Shown here one piece after another: positions 8,023 to 16,986 of a DNA stretch of 64,000 nucleotides. Location: NCBI GenBank assembly GCA_963972195.1, contig CAXATH010000006.1, forward strand, positions 62,001 through 126,000, in the 5' to 3' direction. Each line of letters starts with the position of its first letter. Within the stretch, counting starts at the first letter, position 1. The DNA comes from Litorimonas sp963972195 (GTDB lineage Bacteria > Pseudomonadota > Alphaproteobacteria > Caulobacterales > Maricaulaceae). Under the pieces are notes generated by a model, which ran no database searches, was not told where the DNA came from, and saw nothing but the letters and a program-made list of their open reading frames with translations. The translations under genes and the position numbers were made by a program.

Positions 8023-8862
8023 TTATCCGTTAATTCGAATCGGAGAGAGAATGACCCCCGGCGCGCTTTCGCCTCGCGCAATTCTTACTGCACGACGCGC
8101 ATCCAACACATCTGAGCCTGACATCTCCACCCAAGCTTCCGTAGGTTGATCCCAACGCCATGCTTCGGAACTGTCATGCTGCAAATAAATCAGAGAGAGG
8201 CGACCAAAATGCACATAGGCGCCATCATTGATACTATCTCTCAAATCAGCGCGCTCTACCTGAGTGGCGCCCTCCGGAAGCTCTTCGCGAATTTCGTCCG
8301 GCAAACTACAATCACTGCTGTTCAAATCTTCATCACATGCCGCAAGGCGCGTTCCGGGATTTGTCGGATGATCGCCGCTATATGCCTCGATAGAATTTCC
8401 AGCGATGACTTCCATGTCATATAAATTGATGGCTTGGCGGAAAAGGCTTGAGATAGGCGCGCCCTCTTCGGACAAATCTTCTTTCAGGCGATCCAAGCGC
8501 GCAAAGCGCTCGACGACCTTAAAAGGAATGTCCTTGATCATTTCCTTCTCGGCTTCCGCCGCCATCTCTACGACGAGAGGCCGAACCGAAGCTTTTGTTG
8601 CATCTAGTGACGCCAATTGTTGTTCAAGCGCAGCAATCTGTTCCTGTTGCCTATTCAGATAGAGGCGGCGCTGGTCCGTGCTCGCCTGTAAATCTGTAAT
8701 ATGCTGTAGCAGCCTGGAGTAGGTCGCAGCAGGGTCACTGGTTTGAACAGCGTTATCTTGTGAGTTGTCTTGGGCAGTAGCAGTCACAGCCAATCCGCCG
8801 GTCAACAGACCCAAAGCGGCACCGGCCATTAACAATTTACGAGCGGCCTTAGAAATCACCAC
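8023..8862 (-). CDS. DUF3450 periplasmic protein (first of two)
   Basis: A 279-residue paralogue of the next gene: signal peptide ending ATAQ, coiled coil (about 45-115), then FGRLSLIYLQHDSSEAWRWD and GESAPGVILSPIRING at the C-terminus. Compared with its neighbour it has an insertion of about 28 residues with two Cys (LAACDEDLNSSDCSLPDE). Two GTG codons stand in tandem at 8862 and 8859; GGAGGA lies 5 and 8 bases before them, and no in-frame ATG competes. It is the first gene of the cluster; the 285 bases upstream of it should hold the promoter. Confidence 0.87.
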   Translation of the reverse strand: MVISKAARKLLMAGAALGLLTGGLAVTATAQDNSQDNAVQTSDPAATYSRLLQHITDLQASTDQRRLYLNRQQEQIAALEQQLASLDATKASVRPLVVEMAAEAEKEMIKDIPFKVVERFARLDRLKEDLSEEGAPISSLFRQAINLYDMEVIAGNSIEAYSGDHPTNPGTRLAACDEDLNSSDCSLPDEIREELPEGATQVERADLRDSINDGAYVHFGRLSLIYLQHDSSEAWRWDQPTEAWVEMSGSDVLDARRAVRIARGESAPGVILSPIRING

Positions 8863-9147
8863 GCATGTCCTCCAATATTCATTTCCGCGCCCTCTTTTCG
8901 GGGCTAACGCAGGTTTGGACTGTTCGCTTACACGCGCCTCAGACCTTAATCAATGGTTACATTACGGTCAAAATCGATTTTTTTTACGACTTTTGAAATA
9001 ACGTCCTGTTGATATTAACCATAATTTTCTTGTGATAACATTACAATATGTCAGTTGCACAAAATCCACAAGAGCAACACACAGTTACGGAAATAAGTTC
9101 CAAACTGAATCAAGAAAGTTTTATGAATTTTTGAAGGGGATGGTCGG

Positions 9148-9221
9148 TGGTTGGGGCGGCTGGATTCGAACCAACGATCACGGGATCAAAACCCGATGCC
9201 TTACCGCTTGGCTACGCCCCA
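9148..9221 (-). tRNA. tRNA-Gln (anticodon UUG)
   Basis: 74 bases, CCA encoded. The acceptor is TGGGGCG/CGCCCCA, D-arm GCC/GGC, anticodon loop TTTTGAT (UUG), T-arm GTTGG/CCAGC with loop TTCGAAT. U1:A72 is typical of tRNA-Gln. The outermost anticodon-stem pair (27:43) is a U-U mismatch as read here. Confidence 0.95.
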
Positions 9222-9368
9222 TTAAAAGACCCTGCCGACCAGAAGTGCGCCTTCTAAGAGGAGGAAATTGATTTTGCAACGGGATTTTGCCTCTTTCTTC
9301 AGCTTACGCCCGTAAAAGTGCAAACCCCACCTGAACTGTGATTATTTTATCGAAAAACAACAAATAAT

Positions 9369-9398
9369 TTGTCACTGTTCAATCTCTACTATTATAGT
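9369..9398 (+). promoter_or_regulatory. Predicted sigma-70-type promoter of sppA
   Basis: TTGTCA (9369-9374) and TATAGT (9393-9398) separated by 18 bases. The predicted transcript would begin near 9405, after the GTG at 9397 but before the ATG at 9439, which supports the latter as the start of sppA. Confidence 0.5.
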
Positions 9399-9438
9399 GT
9401 CCCTGAAACACACTCTAACTTTTTCGAGAGTATCCCCC

Positions 9439-11196
9439 ATGCGTCAGTTTTTTATCACTGTTATCGGCGTCGTCGTCGGGCTTATTGCTTTTTTCGTTCT
9501 ACTGATTCTTATACTCGTTGGCTTCGGTATGCTTGGCGCAGCGGGTCAAGCCATGGCGCCAAAGCCGGAACAAGTTCTTAGTTTGGATATGCGGGACGGG
9601 CTCCCGGATCATGGACTGGGTGATACTTTGTTCGGACCATCGAACGGAGTTGTGGACATTGTGAGAGCCCTAGACAGCGCTAAGACGGATGATCGAATCA
9701 AAGGATTATTCATACGCGCCGACAGCACGGGCCTGGCACCGGCCAGCGCTGAAGAACTCCGACTCGCAATTTTGGATTTCAAATCCAGTGGGAAGTTTGT
9801 CATTGCCCACGCACAGGGATTCGAATCACCCACTCTCTTCCCGTTTATGACAGTTGCTGGGGCCGATGAACTCTGGATACAGGACACAACCGGATTCGCG
9901 GTATCGGGGCTTTACTCTGAGACAGAATTTTTTGGCGGGGTGATGGATAAAATCGGCGCCAATCCCGAATTCGAACAATTTTACGAGTATAAGAATGCGG
10001 TAAACACCTACACGCAGGAAACCTTTACCGACGCGCACCGTGAGGCCACAACGAGTTATTTGACCAGCCTCTATGACAGCGCAATTGGCCATATCGCTGA
10101 GGACCGAAATATGGATATCGACGCCGTAAAGGCGGTTTTGAATTCCGCCCCACACAGCGCAGAGGACGCCTTGGCGTCAGGCATGGTCGACAAACTCGGA
10201 CACATCGAAGCCGCAAAAGCCTATGTCAAACTCAAGGCCGGAGGCGAAACCACGGCTATGATCCCGATTCAGAATTACAAACCCAACACCCCGCTTACGG
10301 GCCCAACATTAGCCTATATCGGCGGACAAGGCGCGATTTTACCTGGCCCATCCTCTTCTGGCGGTCCTTTCGGCGGATCGGTCACGATAGGCGGGGACAC
10401 CTTGGCTGAAGCTTTTGATAACGCAATCAAAGACGATAATGTCAAGGCGATCGTTTTCAGGGTTAGCTCTCCAGGTGGATCACCTGCTGCGTCTGATCAA
10501 ATTCTGGCAGCGGCGGAGCGCGCTCAGGAAGCCGGAAAACCTGTTGTTATTTCCATGGGGCAATATGCGGCGTCTGGCGGATATTATATCAGCGCGACAG
10601 CGGATAAAATCGTGGCCATGCCCACAACAGTGACCGGCTCCATCGGGGTTTATGGAGGCAAGATCGCTTTGGAGGACACTTTCGCCAAGGTCGGATATAA
10701 TGTCGAAGGCATAACGGTCGGCGGCGATTACGCCGGCGCGTTTTCGTCGGATACCCCTTTTACAGACTCTCAAAGGGAGGCTTATCAGGGTCAGCTCGAG
10801 GATATTTATGAGGACTTTACGGGCCGCGTGGCGCTTGGACGGGATATCCCCCTCTCTCGCGTGAAGGAAATTGCCAAAGGCCGTGTCTGGACAGGCGAAC
10901 AAGCCAAGGAACTTGGGCTTGTCGATGAACTGGGCGGCTTCATGAAAGCAGTTGAGGTGGCCAAAGAACTCGCGGAGATTAAACCGGAAGAAAAAATCCG
11001 CTTGAAACGCTTTCCTCGCGCCCTCACCCCGGCTGAGCAAATTGAAAAACTTTTCACCGGGACCGCTCAGATGCAAAGCGATATTGCGGCCCTCCGTAAA
11101 ATCACGGCCCTCCCCGAAGTGCAAGCCGCCTTACGCGCTCGCGAAGCGGGTCGGATGGGGCAGGAAATGAAAGCAGAATTGCCGGAGATACAATAA
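9439..11196 (+). CDS. sppA: Signal peptide peptidase SppA, 67K type
   Basis: A 585-residue membrane-anchored serine peptidase that degrades cleaved signal peptides. One N-terminal membrane helix (about 4-30) is followed by two tandem S49 repeats, the long form seen in E. coli. The C-terminal repeat holds the nucleophile region (MGQYAASGGYYISATADKIV) and the N-terminal repeat supplies the general-base Lys in this family. The ATG at 9439 is preferred to the GTG at 9397, which lies inside a promoter -10 box. The gene stands alone, followed by a terminator at 11231. Confidence 0.93.
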   Translation: MRQFFITVIGVVVGLIAFFVLLILILVGFGMLGAAGQAMAPKPEQVLSLDMRDGLPDHGLGDTLFGPSNGVVDIVRALDSAKTDDRIKGLFIRADSTGLAPASAEELRLAILDFKSSGKFVIAHAQGFESPTLFPFMTVAGADELWIQDTTGFAVSGLYSETEFFGGVMDKIGANPEFEQFYEYKNAVNTYTQETFTDAHREATTSYLTSLYDSAIGHIAEDRNMDIDAVKAVLNSAPHSAEDALASGMVDKLGHIEAAKAYVKLKAGGETTAMIPIQNYKPNTPLTGPTLAYIGGQGAILPGPSSSGGPFGGSVTIGGDTLAEAFDNAIKDDNVKAIVFRVSSPGGSPAASDQILAAAERAQEAGKPVVISMGQYAASGGYYISATADKIVAMPTTVTGSIGVYGGKIALEDTFAKVGYNVEGITVGGDYAGAFSSDTPFTDSQREAYQGQLEDIYEDFTGRVALGRDIPLSRVKEIAKGRVWTGEQAKELGLVDELGGFMKAVEVAKELAEIKPEEKIRLKRFPRALTPAEQIEKLFTGTAQMQSDIAALRKITALPEVQAALRAREAGRMGQEMKAELPEIQ

Positions 11197-11230
11197 CACT
11201 CACTTTAAGGGGCAAAACTGGAGTATTCAG

Positions 11231-11255
11231 AAAGGGCGTTTCGAGCGCCCTTTTT
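11231..11255 (+). terminator. Rho-independent terminator of sppA
   Basis: AAAGGGCG/CGCCCTTT stem with a 7-base loop, running into TTTTT, 34 bases after the sppA stop. Confidence 0.85.
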
Positions 11256-11779
11256 AGTGCCTTGAGATAGGGCGCCGCCGCGAGCCATTGAACCTTCTTG
11301 GAATGGTAAGACGCAAGCGCATTTTTGAAAATGCGTTCTGTGGGCAGGCGAAGGAGGCGATAGGTGTTAATTGCAGCAATCGCTGAACCCCAAACAGTTA
11401 CCCCCCTCAGATCACCCTAGCCGCAGCCTTAATGGCGGACCTATGAACCAATTCCGAATGCCGACAAGCCCATGCGCTTTAGCCTAGGCGATAGCGCAAG
11501 ACCTCACCGATCGCTCATGCCTTCGAGAAACAAGTTTTAGGTTTGACCCGCAGCTCTCGCAATGGTTCCAAATCAAAAACCAAAGCGTTAAAAGCTTATA
11601 TGCCTTGCCTTCAAACCTGTATATTCACCCACCCGTCAGGGCATCGAAGCCTCAAACGAGGTATGACAATTCCGATCTCATACATATAGATTTTCAGGCG
11701 GTTCCTACGAGCCAATCACGCTTGAACAAAAATCAATTCGGCGAACTGGCGACAGGTTACTTGTAATCTCTTCATCCCA
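11256..11779. other. Gene-free stretch between sppA and the large receptor
   Basis: About 520 bases between two converging terminators with no credible reading frame on either strand. The only structure seen is a short hairpin at 11318-11335 (CGCATTTT/AAAATGCG, 2-base loop). No homology to a mobile element could be recognised by eye; it may be decayed sequence. Confidence 0.5.
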
Positions 11780-11810
11780 TAAAAAAAGCCGCACCCAGAG
11801 GGCGCGGCTT
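11780..11810 (-). terminator. Rho-independent terminator of the large receptor gene
   Basis: On the minus strand: AAGCCGC/GCGGCTT stem followed by seven T. It lies 43 bases past the stop of the TonB-dependent receptor. Confidence 0.87.
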
Positions 11811-11853
11811 AGAATAGTTATGGTTACTCCCGTGAAGGGAGTGAAGTTTCAAC

Positions 11854-14800
11854 CTAGAACTTCTTCGAGATATTCGCGAAGTATGTCCGTCCACCGATAT
11901 CGTAACCGATACCGCCGAGGTTGGAGAGGTTGTTGTTATCAGTCAGTGGCGGAGCTGTATCAAAGACGTTGTTTACACCGAAGCGAAGAACAAGTGTGTC
12001 GTTTGAGTAAGCCACAGAAGCACTGTGAAGGAAGTAATCATCCAAGCCATCGAACTGGAAGCAGTTGAAATCACCGGCCGAGTTTCTTTGGCCTTCAGTT
12101 TGCACGCAATTACTGAAGCTTGAAGTTACCGGATCCACATCAACGTCACCGGCCAATCCACCTGTCGAAAACTCGTCTTCGTTCAGGTAGTTTTCAACCA
12201 TGCTGTCTAAGTAACGAGTCTGCCACAAGAATGAGAAGTCTTTGTAACGCAGAGTGTTTGTCGCTGTGATGCGCCATTCTGGGTTACCATACTCACCATC
12301 ATTCCGGTCGAGAAGGATACCATCGACAACAAATTGCTCTTCTGTTTGGTTCAGAGACTGAGTTGCGCGAGCAATAAGTCTGTAATCCAAGGCAGAGTCG
12401 AGGAAGGATGGTTTGTAATCAAATCCAAACTCGGCGTTATAGTCGATACCTTCAACAACTTGCTGACCAAGGTTCTGGTTCAGAGCAGAAACGAAGCTAA
12501 CTTCACCTGATCCAGGGTCACCCGCGACGCGTGGGTCACGTGTAATGAACTGACAAGTTTGGTCGGTCAGACCAGGAGAGTTATAACAACGGTTTACGAT
12601 CGTATTGGCTGTTAAGGAGTCAACCTCATCATCAATTGTGATTTCGAAGTAGCTAACTGCGATACGTAGATCGAATGCATCTGTCCAACGTTGGTCAAAT
12701 GTACCACCAATCGAAAGTGCGTCTGATGTCTCAGGCAAGAGGTCCGGGTTAGAACCACTCGCGATGCGAGTTGGGGAGCCAAAGAAAACAGGGTTCTGCG
12801 TTCCAAGACCACGAATACCCAGTGAGAACGGATCAGTTGCTTCGATACCGAATGGACCACCGCCATTCAAGCAGTTCTGAATGACGTTCGGGTCACGGTT
12901 GTCCAAGGAAGGGACATATTCGCGTGTCTCTGGCGTGCTTGGGTCGTTATCATAGTCACCAAACGGAACCGCAATACCAGGTGTCCGGCAAGGGTCAGCT
13001 GGGTCTGCGAAACCAGTCACACGGCCACCGAACTGCTCACCAAGGTTTGGTGCGCGGAAGGATGTACCGTAAGTCGCCCGGAAGCTCAGCCAATCTGTTG
13101 GGGCATAAATACCCTTGATGCTGTAAGTTTCCGCAGAACCGAAGTTAGACTCTTCGGTGTAACGACCTGCAAGGTTAAGAGACAAAGACTCTACCAAAGG
13201 CTGATCTACAAGCAGAGGAATTTCGATTTCGCCGAAGACTTCTCTCAACTTACGCTCACCGTTTGAACCCGGGTCATTAAAGAAGCCCAGGAAATCACCG
13301 GCAAGTGAGGTCCGTGTTTCAATACGGTCTGTACGGTGTTCACCACCGAAACCGACTTGAACAGCGCCGCCCCAAGGGATCTCGAACAAATCACCGTTAA
13401 TGTAACCGGAGTAGACAGTTTGCTCAACGACAGTGTCGGTCAAACGGTTCGGGAACAGATACTCTGTATCTAATGGATCATCAAACTCACCGCTGAATAA
13501 GAAAGTCGGGCTCAGGAAGTTAAGGGGACGACATTCTGCAACTTGTCCTTCGCCGGGAACGTTGCGAGGATCACAAACGGCCTCGCCTGTAGCGGCATCA
13601 AAACGTGTATTACTGATTGTTTGCTCTAGGCGCGGGAAGAAAGGAATACCAGAAACGCTGTCTTGTCCGCTGGATTTGGAATAGCTGACGTAAGTGTCAT
13701 AGTTCCAGTTATCGAGACCAGCTTTTTCCATGAATGGAAGGTCGCCTTTCAAGCCACCGATCAAGCGTGTTTGAGCCACATTTGTGTCATTGATGAAACG
13801 AGACTGGAAGAAGACTGTAGACGCGCTTCCAAATGGGTTGAACAGATAATCAGCCGGCATCTCGATCGCGCCTTGACCCGCTGTATTCGTCTCTGTCTCA
13901 CGCATGGCGTGGGACGCTTCAAAATAAGCCGTCATGTCGCCATAGAAGCCAGTGTCGTACTCACCATAAGCGAAAATTGAGGTCCGCTGGAAATCAGGTG
14001 CAAATGCTGCGTCTAGTTCTTCCGGGAAGAGGAGAAGACGCTGACCATCAACGTTATCTGGCTGAATAAGTCCGGCCGTAATTGCAACAGGAGCGAAGTT
14101 GGCAGGAAGACCCGGGATATTAGCGCCGTCTTGATAGGCTAGGAACCCTAGGCCAGAACTACTAATGGAACCCGCACCGAATGAACCTGTACACAAGTCC
14201 GGCTCATAAATTGTGCCGGAACCGCCGCCACCTTGTGTGACACGGCTCAAACATCCACCACCATAGGGCTCATAGAAATCGACCAATGCACGCTCGTTAT
14301 AACCATCAGTCCGGCTGTGCTCGACAGCCAAGCTCATAAAGCCGCGATCACCAGCTACACCAGCTGTCGCAGAGAAAACTTCTTGATGGCCCGCATTACC
14401 AGGAAGTTCTGGCATTGTGGCATATGCATCAAGCTGCAGACCTTCGAAGTTACGGCGAAGTTGGTAGTTAACAACACCGGCAACGGCGTCTGAACCATAA
14501 ACTGAAGAGGCGCCATCAAGGAGAACGTCAACACGCTCAATCAAAGTACCTGGGATCAAGTTAAGGTCTGGTGCGCTTGGAACGCCGCGAACACCCGCAG
14601 GAGCGAGACGACGACCGTCAACCAAAACCAAAGTACGGCCGGGGTTTAGACCACGCAAAGACGCTGTCGCAGAACCTGGACCACTGTCGGAAAGAACGCC
14701 GCCAGACGTTGACACGCTTGTTGTGATTTGCTGACCCTGGACAACAGTTGTTTGGCCTAGCAAATCGGCTGCATCGACAAGACCGAGGTCACGAGACAAT

Positions 14801-15060
14801 TCACCGTCGATTACTTGCAATGGCGAAGCAGAAGTAAATTCGTTACGGCGAAGACGCGAACCGGTAACGACAACTTCGTCAGCGTCGCTTTCAAATTCTT
14901 CAATCTCTTGCTCTTGGGCTTCAATCTGTTCAGCCGTTGTTGTATCTGTCTCTTCTTCATCCGGAACAGTAACTTGCGCATATGCCGGGATCGCAGCGCC
15001 CATAATTAGGGTACTGAGAATGGAGGTCTGTAAAAGACGGGTTTTGTCTAAAATGTTCAT
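11854..15060 (-). CDS. TonB-dependent outer-membrane receptor, large
   Basis: A 1068-residue outer-membrane transporter: signal peptide ending AYAQ (about 29), an acidic stretch (about 33-62), a TonB-box-like DEVVVTGSRLRR, a plug domain (ASLRGLNPGRTLVLVDGRRL, RVDVLLDGASSVYGSDAVAG) and a long barrel ending in YFANISKKF with a terminal Phe. Substrate cannot be read from sequence; receptors of this size with the LRGLNPGRTLVLVDGRR signature occur in large families of unknown specificity in alphaproteobacteria. AAGGGG lies 9 bases before the ATG. It is monocistronic and close to the TonB cluster, so it is a likely client. Confidence 0.92.
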   Translation of the reverse strand: MNILDKTRLLQTSILSTLIMGAAIPAYAQVTVPDEEETDTTTAEQIEAQEQEIEEFESDADEVVVTGSRLRRNEFTSASPLQVIDGELSRDLGLVDAADLLGQTTVVQGQQITTSVSTSGGVLSDSGPGSATASLRGLNPGRTLVLVDGRRLAPAGVRGVPSAPDLNLIPGTLIERVDVLLDGASSVYGSDAVAGVVNYQLRRNFEGLQLDAYATMPELPGNAGHQEVFSATAGVAGDRGFMSLAVEHSRTDGYNERALVDFYEPYGGGCLSRVTQGGGGSGTIYEPDLCTGSFGAGSISSSGLGFLAYQDGANIPGLPANFAPVAITAGLIQPDNVDGQRLLLFPEELDAAFAPDFQRTSIFAYGEYDTGFYGDMTAYFEASHAMRETETNTAGQGAIEMPADYLFNPFGSASTVFFQSRFINDTNVAQTRLIGGLKGDLPFMEKAGLDNWNYDTYVSYSKSSGQDSVSGIPFFPRLEQTISNTRFDAATGEAVCDPRNVPGEGQVAECRPLNFLSPTFLFSGEFDDPLDTEYLFPNRLTDTVVEQTVYSGYINGDLFEIPWGGAVQVGFGGEHRTDRIETRTSLAGDFLGFFNDPGSNGERKLREVFGEIEIPLLVDQPLVESLSLNLAGRYTEESNFGSAETYSIKGIYAPTDWLSFRATYGTSFRAPNLGEQFGGRVTGFADPADPCRTPGIAVPFGDYDNDPSTPETREYVPSLDNRDPNVIQNCLNGGGPFGIEATDPFSLGIRGLGTQNPVFFGSPTRIASGSNPDLLPETSDALSIGGTFDQRWTDAFDLRIAVSYFEITIDDEVDSLTANTIVNRCYNSPGLTDQTCQFITRDPRVAGDPGSGEVSFVSALNQNLGQQVVEGIDYNAEFGFDYKPSFLDSALDYRLIARATQSLNQTEEQFVVDGILLDRNDGEYGNPEWRITATNTLRYKDFSFLWQTRYLDSMVENYLNEDEFSTGGLAGDVDVDPVTSSFSNCVQTEGQRNSAGDFNCFQFDGLDDYFLHSASVAYSNDTLVLRFGVNNVFDTAPPLTDNNNLSNLGGIGYDIGGRTYFANISKKF

Positions 15061-15370
15061 TAATGAACCCCTTCGAACTGGTTTTGTTTATATTGCGGTA
15101 AGCTCCGCACATGACTCGACGTTAAAAATGATTAATCAGGAACACTCAATAGAGAAGATGGACAAATATACAGAATTATTCGTCTTTTTCACTAAGTGTT
15201 GCAAAATTGTCACCTATTGACCTCGTTTTGTTCAAAATACATTAAACCAAGATTAACAATGTTGTTTGTGCCACGATTTAAGTCGAATAAATGGGCTGCA
15301 AGGCTATTACGCCCGACGAATCTGTCATAAACTAAGTATAACTGATTGCTCAAAACCTAGGACATTCTTG
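15061..15370. other. Divergent intergenic region
   Basis: 310 AT-rich bases between the receptor (minus) and the secreted protein at 15371 (plus); it should carry both promoters. On the minus strand TATAAA (about 15086-15091) lies 26-31 bases from the receptor start, next to an imperfect dyad TGCGG/CCGCA at about 15093-15108. No further element was recognised. Confidence 0.4.
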
Positions 15371-16039
15371 ATGACCCAAACCTCACGAAACATTTTCTCC
15401 GGCCTGCTCTGCGCCGGTGTTTGTGCAGCAGCCTTCAGCAGCAATACATTTGCTCAAGACGCTAAATTGAAAGAAGCAAATGAACTGTCCGCGGTTTTTG
15501 CCTGCAAAAGCGAAACAGATCCGATGGAACGTCTCGCATGTTACGATTCCGCCGTTGGCAAATTTGAACAGGCGCAACAGACAGGAGAGCTCATTACTGT
15601 TTCCAAGTCACAAATCGAAGAAGTCGAGCGGGACTCTTTTGGTTTCAGTATTCCGTCCCTACCCAAACTTGGCGAACTTTTCGGCGGCGGAAGCAAAAAT
15701 TCCGAAAGCCCGTTGACGAAACCCGTCTCAGAAGACTCTGTACAATCGGCCGAAGCTGGCAACATGGCGTCACGGGATGTCCAGCCTGAAATTAAACCCG
15801 CCAAGGTTGAGGAGATTGCTGTGAACATTCGAAAGGTACAGGAATTCGGGTATAAGAAGAATCGTTTCTTCTTGGAAAACGGGCAGGTGTGGGAGCAGAC
15901 GAGCACGAAGAGAATTAGAATTCCGAGCGCATCCAAGTCAGAACCGAATGTCGCAAACATTCGAAAAGCGTCACTGGGTAGCTTCCTATTGCAGGTAAAT
16001 GGCAGCGGAGCCGCGGTAAACGTAATCAGAGTTCGCTAG
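15371..16039 (+). CDS. Exported protein of unknown function
   Basis: A 222-residue protein with a signal peptide ending TFAQD (about 29). Mature N-terminus holds a Cys pair in FACKSETDPMERLACYDSAV, a pattern common to several periplasmic families, TagO/VasI among them; no type VI genes are nearby, so that name is not applied. A Gly/Ser/Pro-rich middle leads to a small C-terminal domain (NRFFLENGQVWEQ, ASLGSFLLQVNG). The ATG at 15371 is chosen over one at 15266 because it starts the signal peptide and has AGGA upstream. It is 15 bases before the ATP-grasp gene and may be co-transcribed with it. Confidence 0.75.
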   Translation: MTQTSRNIFSGLLCAGVCAAAFSSNTFAQDAKLKEANELSAVFACKSETDPMERLACYDSAVGKFEQAQQTGELITVSKSQIEEVERDSFGFSIPSLPKLGELFGGGSKNSESPLTKPVSEDSVQSAEAGNMASRDVQPEIKPAKVEEIAVNIRKVQEFGYKKNRFFLENGQVWEQTSTKRIRIPSASKSEPNVANIRKASLGSFLLQVNGSGAAVNVIRVR

Positions 16040-16054
16040 TTTCATTTCCGTCCC

Positions 16055-16975
16055 ATGAAGCCGTCAGATTTGAAATGGTCCTTTCGCGGCGTGACGGTTT
16101 GCGAAACGGGGATCTACATTCCTTTCAATATGGCGCTGCTGAAGGACATTCTGATTTGGCGGGCCTATTACCGGGCGGAAAAGAAAACACCTGTCGTAAA
16201 TCAGCAGCCTGTTCGGCCTGTTGCCTGCCACCCTCGAATTGTGCAGCCACATTACCTTCTTTGGGGGGCGATGCGTCAGGCCGGGCTCAAAGCGATGGGG
16301 CCGGAAGCGACAGCTGATCTGCATGTCTATTTTAAAGACCAAACCTATCTAAATGAGAAGGAAGGCGCGCCCGCCGGACTAAACCGCGACTGCAATGATA
16401 TCAGTAAGAGCAAGGTTGCGTCCGTGTTTGAAGACGTTTTCGGATATTCTTTGGATGTTGACCCGCGAACGTCGACGCCGCCCTTTGTTTGCAAGTCCGA
16501 AATTAATGGACGTCATGACGGATATATCACCACAGAAAATTGTGAGCCTAAAGAGGGCTGGGTTTATCAAAAACTCATCCAAACTGAAACGCCGGACGGC
16601 ACAGTTCTGGACGTGCGGGCCGTTATGGTCTTCGGAAATATACCCTTGGTTTATCTGAAGGAGCGTCCCGTAAATGCTCGCTTCTTCAACCTGAATACAC
16701 GGTGCCGGCTCGCGGACACGCATGACTATCTTTCAGCTGAAGAACAAATGCTGATTTCACAATTTTGTCAAAAAATGAGACTGGACTGGGGCGGCCTGGA
16801 TATCTTACGGGATACCCAGGACGGCAAGATTTATATTGTCGATGTCAATAAAACAGATATGGGACCTCCCCTCGCCTTGCCCTTGGAAGACAAATTGCGA
16901 TCCACCCGGATATTAGGTCAGGCTTTGCGCGAGGCAGTTGATTTCCATTACCCGCCTGCCCTAGAAACGACATAG
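16055..16975 (+). CDS. ATP-grasp-like protein
   Basis: A 306-residue cytoplasmic protein without signal or membrane segments. The C-terminal half resembles an ATP-grasp ligase/kinase core: VYQKLIQTETPDG, DVRAVMVFGN, then LDWGGLDILRD and KIYIVDVNKTDMGPP, where the acidic and Asn residues would bind magnesium. The N-terminal third (GIYIPFNMALLKDILIWRAYYR) is unfamiliar. The substrate is unknown; possible activities include peptide or amino-acid ligation to a cell-surface compound. It sits 15 bases after the secreted protein and 11 before the hydrolase at 16987. Confidence 0.7.
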   Translation: MKPSDLKWSFRGVTVCETGIYIPFNMALLKDILIWRAYYRAEKKTPVVNQQPVRPVACHPRIVQPHYLLWGAMRQAGLKAMGPEATADLHVYFKDQTYLNEKEGAPAGLNRDCNDISKSKVASVFEDVFGYSLDVDPRTSTPPFVCKSEINGRHDGYITTENCEPKEGWVYQKLIQTETPDGTVLDVRAVMVFGNIPLVYLKERPVNARFFNLNTRCRLADTHDYLSAEEQMLISQFCQKMRLDWGGLDILRDTQDGKIYIVDVNKTDMGPPLALPLEDKLRSTRILGQALREAVDFHYPPALETT

Positions 16976-16986
16976 GGGAGAAAAAC

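Noticed and set aside
10480..11124. 214-residue minus-strand frame opposite sppA
   Set aside because: Antisense shadow; no family signature.
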